From Cellulomonas sp. Y8 (GTDB taxonomy: Bacteria; Actinomycetota; Actinomycetes; Actinomycetales; Cellulomonadaceae), in contig NZ_CP041203.1 of the NCBI RefSeq assembly GCF_008033115.1, positions 186,001 to 250,000 of the forward strand: a stretch of DNA of 64,000 nucleotides. Reading direction: 5' to 3'. Of this stretch, positions 51,141 through 58,575 are shown piece by piece; within the stretch, counting starts at the first letter, position 1; the number at the start of each line of letters is the position of its first letter. The notes beneath the pieces were generated by a model that did no database searches, was not told where the DNA came from, and saw nothing but the letters and a program-made list of their open reading frames with translations. The position numbers and the translations under genes are program-made.

Positions 51141-51158
51141 TCCCGGGCGACCCCGGGA
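51141..51158 (+). terminator. Short hairpin after livF
   Basis: Arms 51141-51147 (TCCCGGG) and 51152-51158 (CCCGGGA) form a 7-bp stem with a 4-base loop, nine bases after the livF stop. A modest candidate; the repeat that follows may also act. Confidence 0.4.
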
Positions 51159-51161
51159 CCG

Positions 51162-51228
51162 CGAGGGGGTAGTCGACGCGTCGAGCGAGCAGTCGCCGGC
51201 TACCCCCTCGACGTGTCGACTGCTCGCT
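51162..51228. repeat. Two interleaved inverted repeats, pseudoknot-like order
   Basis: Repeat A (51162-51172, CGAGGGGGTAG) is complementary to 51200-51210. Repeat B (51184-51195, AGCGAGCAGTCG) is complementary to 51217-51228. Both pairs are perfect. The order A-B-A'-B' is not nested, so the two stems cannot both form as simple hairpins. It lies between livF and the convergent DUF2277 gene. Confidence 0.85.
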
Positions 51229-51283
51229 GGGCGCAGAGCGGCGGCGCTTGCCTGGCACCGGGCACGGCGGCGAACCGTGAGCA

Positions 51284-51348
51284 CGAGCTCGGCGGTTCCG
51301 CGAGCTCGCCGGTTGCGCACCGACCTTCGGCGCGAACCGCCGGACTCG
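51284..51348. repeat. Intergenic word repeat, family 3 (locus f)
   Basis: Word CGAGCTCGGCGGTTCCG (51284-51300) is repeated directly at 51301-51317 with two changes, and in inverted form at 51331-51348 (CGCGAACCGCCGGACTCG). It differs from the word at 42637 by one base. It is just beyond the stop of the - strand DUF2277 gene. Confidence 0.75.
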
Positions 51349-51357
51349 CAGTCGAGG

Positions 51358-51750
51358 TCAGGCGTGCACGTGCTCGTGCGGGTGCGTGTGGCCGTCGTGC
51401 TCGTGCGCGTGGTCGTCGTGCTCGTGCGTGTGGTCGTCGTGGTCGTGCTCGTGCGGGTGGTCGTGCTCGCCCTCGCCGTCGAACGGCGGCATGCCCAGGC
51501 GCGCGCGGACCTCCGGGCGGCGCAGCGGCGGGACCGTCGCCGGCGGCCGCCGCCGCTCGGGCAGCTCGTCGAGCAGCCGCGTCACGATGGCGGCGATCTC
51601 GCCGACCGCGCGGTCGAGCGGCTCGGCCGTCGCGGCGCTCACCGACTGCACGCCGGTGACCTTGCGGACGAACTGACGGGCCGCGGCCACGATCTCCTCG
51701 TCGGTCGCGGCGGGCTCGAGGCCCCGCAGCGTGGTGATGTTCCGGCACAT
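51358..51750 (-). CDS. DUF2277 family protein with His-rich C-terminal tail
   Basis: 130 residues from ATG 51750 (MCRNITTLRGLEPAATDEEI), which matches DUF2277; a GTG at 51759 would add three residues. The conserved part ends near residue 85 (RAVGEIAAIVTRLLDEL). The last 35 residues contain about 16 histidines interleaved with Asp and Glu (HDHPHEHDHDD-like). Such tails bind Ni, Zn or Co in other proteins. The tail is an addition not found in DUF2277 proteins I know. Function is unknown. Confidence 0.8.
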   Translation of the reverse strand: MCRNITTLRGLEPAATDEEIVAAARQFVRKVTGVQSVSAATAEPLDRAVGEIAAIVTRLLDELPERRRPPATVPPLRRPEVRARLGMPPFDGEGEHDHPHEHDHDDHTHEHDDHAHEHDGHTHPHEHVHA

Positions 51751-51811
51751 GCCGCCCACGGTAGGTCGGGCCCGGCCTCCCGGGAAGACCTCGGCGAGAC
51801 CGGGCCCCGCC

Positions 51812-52189
51812 TCAGCCGGCCGACGGGTGCACGACCTGCTGCACGGCCCACCGGTTGCCGTCGGGGTCGGCGAAGAACAGGAACCGCCCCCACGGGAAGT
51901 CCTGCACCTCCCCCACCTCGAGCCCGCGGCCGGTGAGCTCCTCGCGCGCGGCGTCGATGTCCGCGACGACGAGCTGCAACCCCTCGACGGAGCCGGGCGG
52001 CATCGTCGTCAGCCCGGTCCCGATCGCGATGGACGCCCCCGAGCCGGGCGGCGTCAGCTGCACGAACCGGATGCCGCCGCCGACCTCGTGGTCGTGGTCG
52101 AGCACGAACCCGGCGCGCTGCGTGTAGAAGTCCTTGGCCCGGTCCACGTCGGAGACGGGCACCTGCACGAGCTCCAGTCGGTAGTCCAT
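51812..52189 (-). CDS. VOC (glyoxalase/bleomycin resistance-like) family protein
   Basis: 125 residues, ATG 52189. It has the two beta-alpha-beta-beta-beta units of this family: MDYRLELVQVPVSDVDRAKD with FYTQRAGFVLDHDHEV, and the second VEGLQLVVADIDAAREEL with DFPWGRFLFFADPDGNRWAV. The ligand or metal residues are not certain. Function is unknown. Confidence 0.85.
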   Translation of the reverse strand: MDYRLELVQVPVSDVDRAKDFYTQRAGFVLDHDHEVGGGIRFVQLTPPGSGASIAIGTGLTTMPPGSVEGLQLVVADIDAAREELTGRGLEVGEVQDFPWGRFLFFADPDGNRWAVQQVVHPSAG

Positions 52190-52242
52190 GCCCCGGACGC
52201 TACGCCCGGCCACCGACACCGCCCTCGCCCGCCGGGGACGAC

Positions 52243-52279
52243 CGAGGGCCCGGGACGCCGCACGCGTCCCGGGCCCTCG
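52243..52279 (-). terminator. Hairpin terminator after livK
   Basis: A perfect 16-bp stem (52243-52258 CGAGGGCCCGGGACGC, and 52264-52279) with a 5-base loop, 27 bases after the livK stop. Confidence 0.8.
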
Positions 52280-52305
52280 TCGCCCGGAGGCTCAGGCGTC
52301 CGTCG

Positions 52306-53571
52306 TCACTCGCCGACGGAGCCCTCGACCGCCTTCACCCAGACGTTCTTGTTGTCGGCGCCGTACTTGTACACGCCGATGAACGCGGAGGCCGGGTCGT
52401 TGTCCTCGTTGAACGGACCGATGCCGGCCTGGCCGACGTACTGGATGTCCTCGCCGGCGTCGAGCAGCTCGACGCAGTCCGCGTACGAGGTGCACTCCTC
52501 GCCGCCGTCGGCGCCCGACACCGCAGCCATGTTGGCCTGGATGGTGGGGCCGTCGGTGCCGCCGCCCTTGACCGCCGCGAGGGCCGCCAGGATGGTCGCG
52601 TCGTACGACTCGGGGCCGTAGGCGTAGTCCGTCAGCGCGGGGTCGACCTCCTTCAGGCGGGCCTGGAAGTCGTCGCTCGGGAACGCGCCGGGGATGGTGC
52701 CCTGCGCGCCCTCGAGGGTGCCCGGGTCGAAGTCCGCGGAGTAGTCGGCCGTGTTGCCGTCGACCATGTAGATCGTGGCCGGGTCGACGCCCGCGGCGAC
52801 GAGCTCGGGGATGATCTGCTTGGTCTGCTCGAACGCCAGGACCACGACGGCGTCGGGGCTGGTCGCCATGAGCGCGGTCACGTCGGTCGCGAAGCTGCTC
52901 GCGGCCGGGTCGAACTCCTCGCCCTCGTTGCCGTAGACGACCGTGGCGCCCGCGTCCTCGACCGTGGTCTTGACGACGTTGCGCAGCGAGGTGCCGTAGT
53001 CGTCGTTGAACACCAGGATGCCGATGTTGGCGTGGCCGTCACCGGTGATGAGGTTGCCGAGCGCGGCGCCCTGGACGGTGTCCGGCGGGGCGGTGCGGAA
53101 GTAGAAGTCGGAGTAGCCCGACAGGGACGTCGCGGTGTTCGCCGGGGAGATCTGCACGATCTCGGCACCCGTGATGTCGTCGACGACGTTGAGCGTGACC
53201 GACGAGGACGCCGCACCGACGATGACCTGGACGTCCTGCGAGATGAGGTCGGTGACCGACTGCGTGGCGACCTCGGCGTGGTCGGCGTCGGACGAGTCCG
53301 CGTGGATGACCTCGACGTCCGAGCCGAGGACGCCGCCCGCCTCGTTGATCTCCTGGACCGCCAGGTCGACGCCCGCGATCTCCGGCGGGCCGAGGTACGC
53401 CAGCGTGCCGGTCTGGGGCAGCAGGGTGCCGATGATCAGCGGGCCGGCGTCGCCGTCCGCCGTCTCGTCGCCGCCCGACCCGCCGTCGTCGCCGCCGGCG
53501 CACGCGGTCAGCACGAGCGCGACGGCGCCGGCGAGAGCCGCCGCCTGGACGGCATGTGTCGTACGAATCAT
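52306..53571 (-). CDS. livK: Branched-chain amino acid ABC transporter substrate-binding lipoprotein
   Basis: 421 residues from ATG 53571, with AGGAG eight bases upstream. A lipoprotein signal (AALAGAVALVLTACAGG) ends at Cys, so Lgt should modify it. The periplasmic-binding fold is shown by LIIGTLLPQTGTLAYLGPPE, IAGVDLAVQEINEAGGVLGS, VIVGAASSSVTLNVVDD and NIGILVFNDDYGTSLRNVV. It captures the substrate outside the membrane and delivers it to LivHM. It is on the opposite strand from livHMGF, convergent, with two small genes between. The true ligand could be an amino acid or an amide. Confidence 0.92.
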   Translation of the reverse strand: MIRTTHAVQAAALAGAVALVLTACAGGDDGGSGGDETADGDAGPLIIGTLLPQTGTLAYLGPPEIAGVDLAVQEINEAGGVLGSDVEVIHADSSDADHAEVATQSVTDLISQDVQVIVGAASSSVTLNVVDDITGAEIVQISPANTATSLSGYSDFYFRTAPPDTVQGAALGNLITGDGHANIGILVFNDDYGTSLRNVVKTTVEDAGATVVYGNEGEEFDPAASSFATDVTALMATSPDAVVVLAFEQTKQIIPELVAAGVDPATIYMVDGNTADYSADFDPGTLEGAQGTIPGAFPSDDFQARLKEVDPALTDYAYGPESYDATILAALAAVKGGGTDGPTIQANMAAVSGADGGEECTSYADCVELLDAGEDIQYVGQAGIGPFNEDNDPASAFIGVYKYGADNKNVWVKAVEGSVGE

Positions 53572-53873
53572 GCGTGGTACTCCTGTCGGTGAGTACTGCC
53601 TGCCGGGAGCCCCGGCCGGATGCCGGGGTGGTGCCACCGGCGGTGTGTGGCCGTGAAGGTATGCGCCCCATGTGTCCGCCGCGTGTCGTGCATGTCACAC
53701 CGGATGACCGGTGCCGATTCGTGACCTTCCCGCGGGAAGACGCGGATCGTGGCACGACACGCCGCCAGACTGTGGCGTGGATCACATCGTGGACACGACA
53801 GGGTGCTCCGACAGCACGAGGCCCGGCCCACCGTGCGGTGGACCGGGCCTCGGGGAGACTCAGGACGCGGGGA
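53572..53873. other. Intergenic region upstream of livK
   Basis: 302 bases without a gene. On the - strand it must hold the livK promoter. The sequence GTGAC-n6-GACAC at 53683-53698 (read on -) resembles one GlnR half-site pair with one mismatch. The other end contains the terminator of the ANTAR gene. No small gene was recognised. Confidence 0.5.
53819..53850 (-). terminator. Hairpin terminator after the ANTAR regulator gene
   Basis: Arms 53819-53832 (AGGCCCGGCCCACC) and 53837-53850 pair with one mismatch over 14 bases, with a 4-base loop. It lies 24 bases after the stop codon. Confidence 0.65.
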
Positions 53874-54566
53874 TCAGGAGCCGCCGCCGACCTGGTCGAT
53901 GACCGCGTCCGCGACCTCGCGCATGGTGAGGCGGCGGTCCATGGAGGTCTTCTGGATCCACCGGAACGACTCCGGCTCCGTCAGGCCCATCTTGGTCATG
54001 AGCAGGCCCTTGGCGCGGTCGACGCGCTTGCGGGTCTCGAACCGCTCGGCGAGGTCGGCGACCTCGGACTCGAGCGCGGTGATCTGCGCGTAGCGGGAGA
54101 TCGCGATCTCGACCGCCGGCAGCAGGTCGGCCGGGCTGAACGGCTTGACGACGTAGGCCATCGCGCCGGCGTCGCGTGCGCGCTCGACCAGCTCGGTCTG
54201 CGAGAACGCGGTGAGCAGCACGACCGGCGCGAGGTGCGCCTTCGCGATGCGCTCGGCCGCGGAGATGCCGTCGAGCACCGGCATCTTGACGTCCATGACG
54301 ACGACGTCGGGCTTGAGCTCGGTCGCGAGGGCCACGGCCTGCTCGCCGTCACCCGCCTCGCCCACGACGTCGAAGCCCGCCTCGCGGAGCGTCTCGACGA
54401 CGTCCATCCGGATCAGGGCCTCGTCCTCCGCGACGACCGCACGGCGGGCCGGCTTGGCGGCCGCCTCGGGCGCCTGCTCGGCCGCGCGGGCCTGCGGGAT
54501 GTCGAGGTCGAGAGTGGGGTCGGCGGCGTTCTCGTCGCCGCTCGGCGTCGCGTCCTGGGTGCTCAC
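53874..54566 (-). CDS. pdtaR: ANTAR-domain response regulator (PdtaR type)
   Basis: 230 residues, GTG at 54566. A disordered acidic leader of ~40 residues precedes a receiver domain: VVAEDEALIRMDVVETLREA, VVVMDVKMPVLDG (phosphoacceptor Asp), then VLLTAFSQ and YVVKPFSPADLL. The C-terminal ANTAR domain RKRVDRAKGLLMTKMGLTEP and IQKTSMDRRLTMREVADAVI binds two-hairpin RNA antiterminators. It is activated by a histidine kinase elsewhere. In Mycobacterium an orthologue regulates ethanolamine genes. No ANTAR target hairpin was found here. Confidence 0.92.
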   Translation of the reverse strand: MSTQDATPSGDENAADPTLDLDIPQARAAEQAPEAAAKPARRAVVAEDEALIRMDVVETLREAGFDVVGEAGDGEQAVALATELKPDVVVMDVKMPVLDGISAAERIAKAHLAPVVLLTAFSQTELVERARDAGAMAYVVKPFSPADLLPAVEIAISRYAQITALESEVADLAERFETRKRVDRAKGLLMTKMGLTEPESFRWIQKTSMDRRLTMREVADAVIDQVGGGS

Positions 54567-54659
54567 GAGGAGAGATTCTAGGACCTCGCGCGGTTCCGGC
54601 GCGTCCCCGGGCCTGTGAACCTGCGCACGCCGACCGGTCGGTAGCGAATGCGGCCCGGG

Positions 54660-55445
54660 TCAGCGGCCGTCGCGCACCCGCGCGACCCAGTCGGTCAGCA
54701 GCGCCGCGAGGACCTCGGGGCGCTCGTGCGGCAGGGCGTGGCCCGCCCCGTCGACGACCGCCAGGGTGGCGCGGGGGTACCGCTCCAGGAGGTCGACCGC
54801 GCCGGCGTACCCGACGACGGAGTCCCGGCGACCGGCGACGACGAGGACCGGCCCCTCGTAGCGGGCTCCCGGCGCGTCCAGCCCCGTGATCTCCCAGCGC
54901 TCCCCGATCCGCGCGTTCGCCGGGCCGTCCGCGAGCGCCGCGCCCGGCTCGACGAACCGCCGGTACCGGTCGAGCATCGCCGGGGTCTGGACGACGAAGT
55001 ACCCGCGGAACTCCGCGTCGCCCAGGTGGTCGTCGCGGACGACGGGTTCGTGCGCCGGGACGTCGTGCCCGCCGGCGACCAGCGGGCAGACCAGCGCCAG
55101 CCCGGCGACGAGGTCGGGGCGCCGCGCCGCGACCCCCCGGGCGTCGTGGGCGCCCGCCGAGTGCCCGGCCAGCAGCACCGGCTCGCCGCCCGCGATCTCC
55201 GCGACGAACCCGACCAGCACGTCCACGACGTCGTCCTCGGAGCGCAGCGCGGACGGCGCGGGTGTGCGGCCGTGCCCGGGGACGTCCGGGTACACCCGGC
55301 GCAGCCCGCCGGCGGCCGCGAGCGCCGGGTCGAGGCAGGCCTCGGGCTCCCGGTGGTCCACCCCGGCCCCGTGCAGCACGACGACCGTGCGGCCGGCGCC
55401 GTGCGCGACGTGGTGCACGGGGACGCCGTGCGTCGTGAGCTCCAT
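54660..55445 (-). CDS. Alpha/beta-fold hydrolase
   Basis: 261 residues from ATG 55445 (MELTTHGVPVHHV); a GTG at 55454 adds three residues. TVVVLHGAGVDHREPE is the oxyanion strand. VLLAGHSAGAHDARGVAAR gives the nucleophile Ser near residue 93, VLVVAGRRDSVVGY the acid Asp, and VDGAGHALPHERPE the His. The substrate is unknown. The gene follows the beta-propeller gene by 15 bases on the same strand. Confidence 0.85.
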   Translation of the reverse strand: MELTTHGVPVHHVAHGAGRTVVVLHGAGVDHREPEACLDPALAAAGGLRRVYPDVPGHGRTPAPSALRSEDDVVDVLVGFVAEIAGGEPVLLAGHSAGAHDARGVAARRPDLVAGLALVCPLVAGGHDVPAHEPVVRDDHLGDAEFRGYFVVQTPAMLDRYRRFVEPGAALADGPANARIGERWEITGLDAPGARYEGPVLVVAGRRDSVVGYAGAVDLLERYPRATLAVVDGAGHALPHERPEVLAALLTDWVARVRDGR

Positions 55446-55460
55446 GCGCGCCACCCCCGG

Positions 55461-56882
55461 TCAGCGGAGGACGACGGCGCCGTCCTCCCCGTGCCCGTAC
55501 AGGATGCCGCCCTGGGTCCACACGCTGTCGACCCCCGGCGGCAGCGGCGTGGTCCACGCCGGCCGGCCGGAGCCGAGGGCGTAGGCGGCGAGCACCGGGT
55601 CCCCGGACCGGGCGTCCCGTTCGACGCGGAGCAGGTGGACGCCGTCCGTCATCAGGCGGTAGTCGTCGAGGACGCCGCCCTGGGTGCTCCACCGCTCCTC
55701 ACCGGACAGGGCGTCGACCGCCCACAGCCGGCCGCGGTCGCCGCTGCCGTACAGGACGCCGTCGAGGAGCAGGCGGTTGGTGGAGGCCATGCCGTCCGAC
55801 GGCCGCTCCCAGAGCACCTCGCCGGAGGCCGCGTCGACCCCCCGGAGCCGGCGCTCCAGCGAGCCGTCGGCGACCTCGACCACGAGCACGTCCGGCGCGG
55901 AGCCGTCGTCCGGCGCCAGGAGCTGCACCTGCCCGTCGGTCTCCGCGGTCCCGGAGCCGTCGGCGCCCAGCAGGAGCGTGCGGCTCGAGCCCTGGAGGTC
56001 GACCAGCCGGTCGCCACGGACGACGGCGACCCCGGCGCCGCCGGCCTGCACGCTCCCGCTCCCGGCGTCGACCGCCCAGGTCGCGCTGGCCGCGACGACC
56101 AGGACGTGGCCGCCCGCGCGGGACAGCCAGCCGCTGCCGCTCCCCGGGGCGAGCGGCTCCGGCACGTCGGCGGCCCAGAGCTGCTCACCGGTGCGGACGT
56201 CGGTCGCGACCAGGCGGACGGACGCGTCACCGGGGGTCCCCACGACGAGGGCGTGCCCGACCGCGACGGCCGACGCACCGGGGTCCAGCTCGCGCTCGCT
56301 GCGGACGGCGTGGTCACCGAGGTGGACCTCGACCAGCCGGGTGGCCTCCGGCGCGCCGGAGGCGTCCCGGTAGTCGGTGAGCTCGCACCACAGGACCCGG
56401 GCCGGGTCGTCCGTGCCGCTGTCGCAGGCGAACCCACGGCTGGACAGTCCGGGGTCCGGCGGGCCGGCGACGTCGACGCTCCAGACCTGCTCGCCGTCGG
56501 CGGGGTCGATCCCGACGACGCGCACCGGGTCGGACGCCCCGCCGACCACCGTCGCGGCGACGAACCCGTCCTGCGTGGACACGCCGCCGTACATCGCCGT
56601 CGCCAGCTCCGGCGAGACCATCGGCGTCGGGTCGAGCGGCGGGGTCACCGTCGTCGCAATGACGCCAGGCGTCTCGCGCAGCCGCTCGGCCGTCGACTCG
56701 ATCCGGGCGTCCGCGACGGCCTGCCACGCCACGACCGTGAGCACCCCGGCGACGGGCAGCGGCCACCACCGTCGCAGGACGGCGCGGCCGCGACGGGCGC
56801 GGCCGGGGGCCGCCGGGGCGTCCGGCGGTGCCGGCTCGCCGGCGTCGTCCAGCTGCACCTCGGCCATGCGCCCCGCCCCCAT
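55461..56882 (-). CDS. Membrane-anchored PQQ-like beta-propeller protein
   Basis: 473 residues from ATG 56882; ATG 56867 (MAEVQLDD) is an alternative. The cytoplasmic head is short. A single membrane helix follows (WWPLPVAGVLTVVAWQAVAD). The rest repeats the PQQ-binding-like pattern: VGIDPADGEQVWSVDVAGPP, VATDVRTGEQLWAADVPEPL, GVDAASGEVLWERPSDGM and AVDALSGEERWSTQGGVLDD. This fold makes a propeller outside the membrane. There is no catalytic site; the protein probably acts as a scaffold or in sensing. Function is unknown. Confidence 0.8.
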   Translation of the reverse strand: MGAGRMAEVQLDDAGEPAPPDAPAAPGRARRGRAVLRRWWPLPVAGVLTVVAWQAVADARIESTAERLRETPGVIATTVTPPLDPTPMVSPELATAMYGGVSTQDGFVAATVVGGASDPVRVVGIDPADGEQVWSVDVAGPPDPGLSSRGFACDSGTDDPARVLWCELTDYRDASGAPEATRLVEVHLGDHAVRSERELDPGASAVAVGHALVVGTPGDASVRLVATDVRTGEQLWAADVPEPLAPGSGSGWLSRAGGHVLVVAASATWAVDAGSGSVQAGGAGVAVVRGDRLVDLQGSSRTLLLGADGSGTAETDGQVQLLAPDDGSAPDVLVVEVADGSLERRLRGVDAASGEVLWERPSDGMASTNRLLLDGVLYGSGDRGRLWAVDALSGEERWSTQGGVLDDYRLMTDGVHLLRVERDARSGDPVLAAYALGSGRPAWTTPLPPGVDSVWTQGGILYGHGEDGAVVLR

Positions 56883-56979
56883 GCGCTCACCGTAGGCGGA
56901 CGGACGGTCGCCGCGGGCGAGTTCGGCGTCGGACGTCGGCACTGATCAGCGTGCCCGCCGACCCGCCCCCGGGAACGAC

Positions 56980-57012
56980 GCAGCGCCCGGGCACGAGGTG
57001 CCCGGGCGCTGC
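56980..57012 (-). terminator. Hairpin terminator after tRNA-Gly
   Basis: A perfect 15-bp stem (56980-56994 GCAGCGCCCGGGCAC, and 56998-57012) with a 3-base loop, nine bases beyond the 3' end of the tRNA gene. Confidence 0.75.
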
Positions 57013-57021
57013 GGCTGCGGA

Positions 57022-57092
57022 GCGGACGACGGGATTCGAACCCGCGACCCTCACCTTGGCAAGGTGATGCTCTACCACTGAGCCACGTCCGC
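57022..57092 (-). tRNA. tRNA-Gly (anticodon GCC)
   Basis: 71 bases. The acceptor stem GCGGACG pairs with CGTCCGC; the D arm is GCTCAGTGGTAGAGC; the anticodon arm is TCACC-TTGCCAA-GGTGA; the T arm is GCGGG-TTCGAAT-CCCGT. All stems close. The CCA end is not encoded. Confidence 0.95.
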
Positions 57093-57192
57093 ACGGCCTC
57101 GTCCTCGGCCCGTTCCCGGGCCGCGAGGCGAGATAGGACAGTACAGGGCGCGCGGGGCTTTCGCGAAACCGCGACGCGCCGCCGTCCGCGCC

Positions 57193-57744
57193 TCAGGGGG
57201 TGGCGCGCGGGCCGCCGATGGCCGTCAGACGCTTCACGAGGTGGTCCGCCGACGGCGCCTCGACGGCCACCTCGACGACCCCGCCCGGCACGTCGAGCGC
57301 GAGGACCTCCAGCCCCGGGGCCACGCGCAGCGCGTCCCCCCGTCCGGTGCGCCGACCGGTCCGGCGCACGCCGTCGACCGCGAGCCGGACGGGCGCCCGG
57401 CGCAGGGGCCGCATGCCGAGCGCGAGCCGCACGACGGTCACCCCCGTCCGGTCGACGTCGAGCACCGCCGCGACCCAGCGCGAGCCGAGGCCGGTCTCGC
57501 CGTCGGCCGTGCGCACCGACCCCGCGAAGCGCCCGGTGCGCGCGCCGGTGGCCGCCCGGCGGCGCTGGAGCCTCCTCGACAGGACGTCACCGAGGCCCAC
57601 CCCGACGGCCGCGGCGCCGCCGATCACCCACCCCGTGCTCAGGTCCTCCTGGTGGAACACCCAGCGGGCGAGCGCGGCGCCCGCGGCGGCGCCGAGCACG
57701 CCGCCGACGAGGATGACGAGGACGGTCGAGCGGCGGGACGTCAT
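57193..57744 (-). CDS. Hypothetical membrane protein, two helices plus soluble domain
   Basis: 183 residues from ATG 57744 (MTSRRSTVLVILVGGVLGAA). Helices are near residues 6-27 and 35-50. A basic linker (RRLQRRRAATGARTGR) leads to a soluble domain with repeated beta-strand patterns (SRWVAAVLDVDRTGVTVVRL, LEVLALDVPGGVVEVAVEA). No known family was recognised. It lies between two tRNA genes on the same strand. Confidence 0.7.
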   Translation of the reverse strand: MTSRRSTVLVILVGGVLGAAAGAALARWVFHQEDLSTGWVIGGAAAVGVGLGDVLSRRLQRRRAATGARTGRFAGSVRTADGETGLGSRWVAAVLDVDRTGVTVVRLALGMRPLRRAPVRLAVDGVRRTGRRTGRGDALRVAPGLEVLALDVPGGVVEVAVEAPSADHLVKRLTAIGGPRATP

Positions 57745-57820
57745 GGGGCCAGCATCGCGGTACCGAGCCGTCGGTGTCCCCCGCGCACGAGGCGGGTCTC
57801 GCGCAGGGCGCGTGAGCGGT

Positions 57821-57892
57821 GCCCCGAGTGGGATTCGAACCCACACTGGATCGGGTTTGAGCCGATTGCCTCTGCCGTTGGGCTATCGGGGC
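57821..57892 (-). tRNA. tRNA with CAA anticodon (reads as tRNA-Leu) on a class-I body
   Basis: 72 bases. The acceptor stem GCCCCGA pairs with TCGGGGC; the anticodon arm ATCGG-CTCAAAC-CCGAT closes with anticodon CAA; the T arm GTGGG-TTCGAAT-CCCAC is good; the variable loop has only five bases (CCAGT) and the base after the acceptor is A. CAA reads the Leu codon UUG, but normal tRNA-Leu is class II with a long variable arm. Similar short CAA tRNAs seem to recur in actinobacteria; that is from memory. Confidence 0.85.
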
Positions 57893-58064
57893 GCCGCACC
57901 AGGCTACCGGCGCGCGGGCGGCCCCCCGACCGCCGCCCCGGCGTCCGCCGGCACCCGCTCCGGCGCCGGCAGCACGCCCGCCCGCGCCAGCGACCCGAGC
58001 CACGCCAGGCGCGGTTCGGGCGTCCGGGTGAACGTTCACCCCAGGGGCGCCGTCGCCCGTGCCG

Positions 58065-58520
58065 TCACCCGACGTCGGGCACGATCCCCAGGATCGGCAC
58101 GTTCGCGATCCGCGACCCCGGCTGCCACGGCCACCGCCCGTCGCGGTCCGGGTAGATCACCTGGAGCGCCGGCAGCGGCCGCGTCGCGCGCGCCAGCGCG
58201 TGCGCCATGATCAGGTGCCCGCGCGAGTCCAGCACCTCCATGAGCCGAGCGTTCCGCCGCACGTCGTCGATCGGGTCGCCGTCGACGTACCGCTGCCCGG
58301 CGCGCATCCGCGCACCCAGTGTGTTGAGCAGCCGCGCGGCGTCGTCCGGGCACGGGCCGAACACGATCAGCTCCGGCAGGTCGTACTGGTAGAGCCCCGT
58401 CGTGTAGCAGAACTGCAGCTCGCCGTCGTCACCGGGGCCGACCCACTGCAGGGCCCACCCGTGCCTGTCCGCCATCCCCTGCAGGTGGCTGAGCCACCCG
58501 ACCGCCTCGACCTCGTCCAT
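58065..58520 (-). CDS. DUF4262 family protein
   Basis: 151 residues from ATG 58520. GELQFCYTTGLYQYDLPELI, FGPCPDDAARLLNTLGARMR and YVDGDPIDDV match the DUF4262 pattern. The protein is soluble with no signal. Function is unknown. The gap 57893-58064 on its 3' side holds no clear gene. Confidence 0.8.
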   Translation of the reverse strand: MDEVEAVGWLSHLQGMADRHGWALQWVGPGDDGELQFCYTTGLYQYDLPELIVFGPCPDDAARLLNTLGARMRAGQRYVDGDPIDDVRRNARLMEVLDSRGHLIMAHALARATRPLPALQVIYPDRDGRWPWQPGSRIANVPILGIVPDVG

Positions 58521-58575
58521 CACGCCACCCTGCACCCGCCCACCCACACGCCGGCCGAGCGGCCGGGTCGGCGGC

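Noticed and set aside
57893..58064. Possible short gene in the gap after the CAA tRNA gene
   Set aside because: Frames there are Ala/Gly/Arg-rich without a ribosome site or motif; the gap is treated as non-coding.
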